DNA of 5,475 nt, taken from contig JAEWJH010000084.1 of NCBI GenBank assembly GCA_023386635.1, forward strand, positions 1 through 5,475, in the 5' to 3' direction. Source of the stretch: Pseudomonadota bacterium. Lineage in GTDB: Bacteria; Pseudomonadota; Alphaproteobacteria; Rhizobiales; Xanthobacteraceae. Of the stretch, positions 5,239 through 5,475 are shown piece after piece; the stretch's first letter is position 1; the number at the start of each line of letters is the position of its first letter. A model generated the notes under the pieces. It was given only the letters and a program-made list of their open reading frames with translations, was not told the DNA's origin and ran no database searches. A program made the translations under genes and the position numbers.

Positions 5239-5262
5239 ACCAAGCCATAAAAACAATTCCGT

Positions 5263-5271
5263 GGGGAGGAG
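5263..5271 (+). promoter_or_regulatory. Strong ribosome binding site that fixes the ATG at 5278
   Basis: GGGGAGGAG contains a full AGGAG (5267-5271) six bases before ATG 5278. It is the best Shine-Dalgarno in the window and selects this ATG over the later in-frame ATG at 5344, which would remove most of the signal peptide. Confidence 0.8.
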
Positions 5272-5277
5272 ACGAGA

Positions 5278-5475
5278 ATGTTCTCGATCGATGCGTCCAG
5301 AATTGCTCGCGCGCTTACGCCTGTTGCAATCGCCTTCGCGGCCATGGTGGCCCAGCCTGCCTTCGCTCAATATCCGAATAAGCCGATCACGGTGATCGTG
5401 CCGTTCGCAGCCGGCGGCCCGACCGACGTGGTGGCGCGCCTGCTCGGCGAGCATATGGGCCGCACCCTCAACACC
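5278..5475 (+). CDS. Bug/TctC-family periplasmic solute-binding protein, N-terminal part only
   Basis: The first 66 residues are present and the gene runs off the right edge; full-length family members are usually a little over 300 residues. A signal peptide covers about residues 1-30 (basic RIARALT, then hydrophobic PVAIAFAAMVA, with cleavage likely after AFA). The mature start QYPNKPITVIVPFAAGGPTD (31-50), followed by VVARLLGEHMG, is the hallmark of Bug proteins, the binding components of tripartite tricarboxylate transporters. These bind carboxylates or other small organic acids in the periplasm for TctAB-like membrane partners, though many are orphan receptors. The substrate cannot be read from this fragment. 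The start has a very strong Shine-Dalgarno. Its divergent neighbour is the ferredoxin-type reductase, which suggests but does not show a shared catabolic theme. Confidence 0.88.
   Translation, partial: MFSIDASRIARALTPVAIAFAAMVAQPAFAQYPNKPITVIVPFAAGGPTDVVARLLGEHMGRTLNT

Larger units (their letters stand above)
4930..5277. other. Divergent intergenic region with clustered short repeats
   Basis: This 348-base gap separates the minus-strand reductase from the plus-strand binding-protein gene and should hold both promoters. I see no convincing gene. The open frames across it lack family character, and one of them overlaps the binding-protein start out of frame. No promoter matches consensus well; the best plus-strand pair, TTGCGT (5128-5133) and CATCAT (5151-5156) at 17 bases, is weak. 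The right half is rich in AAG/GAC and contains degenerate repeats. No terminator hairpin is visible. Confidence 0.6.

Noticed and set aside
5118..5381. An 87-codon plus-strand frame across the intergenic repeats
   Set aside because: It overlaps the binding-protein start out of frame, and its sequence is a translation of the AAG/GAC-rich repeats.

Overview
The window is GC-rich with dense, strongly third-position-GC coding. Its genes look like those of an alphaproteobacterium of the Bradyrhizobium/Rhodopseudomonas type. This rests on the arsR-arsC-aqpS arrangement, the palustrisredoxin-reductase-like flavoprotein, the small Arg/His-rich secreted protein ending in a Gly-Cys...Trp-Phe-Cys-Pro motif, and the Bug/TctC binding protein. 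The assignment is from recognised protein character, not a database search.

Left part (1-1764): a compact arsenic-resistance operon on the + strand. arsR (196-546), a thioredoxin-type arsenate reductase arsC (539-1075) and an aquaglyceroporin aqpS (1072-1764) overlap each other by 8 and 4 bases, with GTG starts for the second and third genes. The expected logic is that ArsR derepresses on As(III), ArsC reduces arsenate to arsenite, and AqpS lets arsenite leave the cell. No ArsB or Acr3 pump is present in the window. The arsR promoter appears to sit so close to its ATG that the message may be leaderless. A second, divergent promoter reads left into a gene of which only about 17 codons are visible.

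Middle part (1742-3525, - strand): a PhzS-like FAD monooxygenase (3004 to 1742) runs tail-to-tail into aqpS with a 23-base overlap. Upstream of it lie a 24-bp inverted repeat and a very strong hairpin terminator. The terminator closes a small secreted Arg/His-rich protein gene (3525 to 3202).

Right part (3526-5475): a ferredoxin/rubredoxin-type FAD/NADH reductase (4929 to 3703, - strand) is divergent from a Bug-family tripartite tricarboxylate transporter binding protein. The latter starts at 5278 and is cut by the window edge. The 348-bp gap between them has no convincing gene but holds clustered short repeats built on CTTGATG and its reverse complement.

I see no tRNA, rRNA, CRISPR, insertion sequence or clearly new system. 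The most unusual points are the pump-less arsenic operon with a probably leaderless regulator, the PhzS-like enzyme without phenazine genes, and the repeat-rich divergent spacer.
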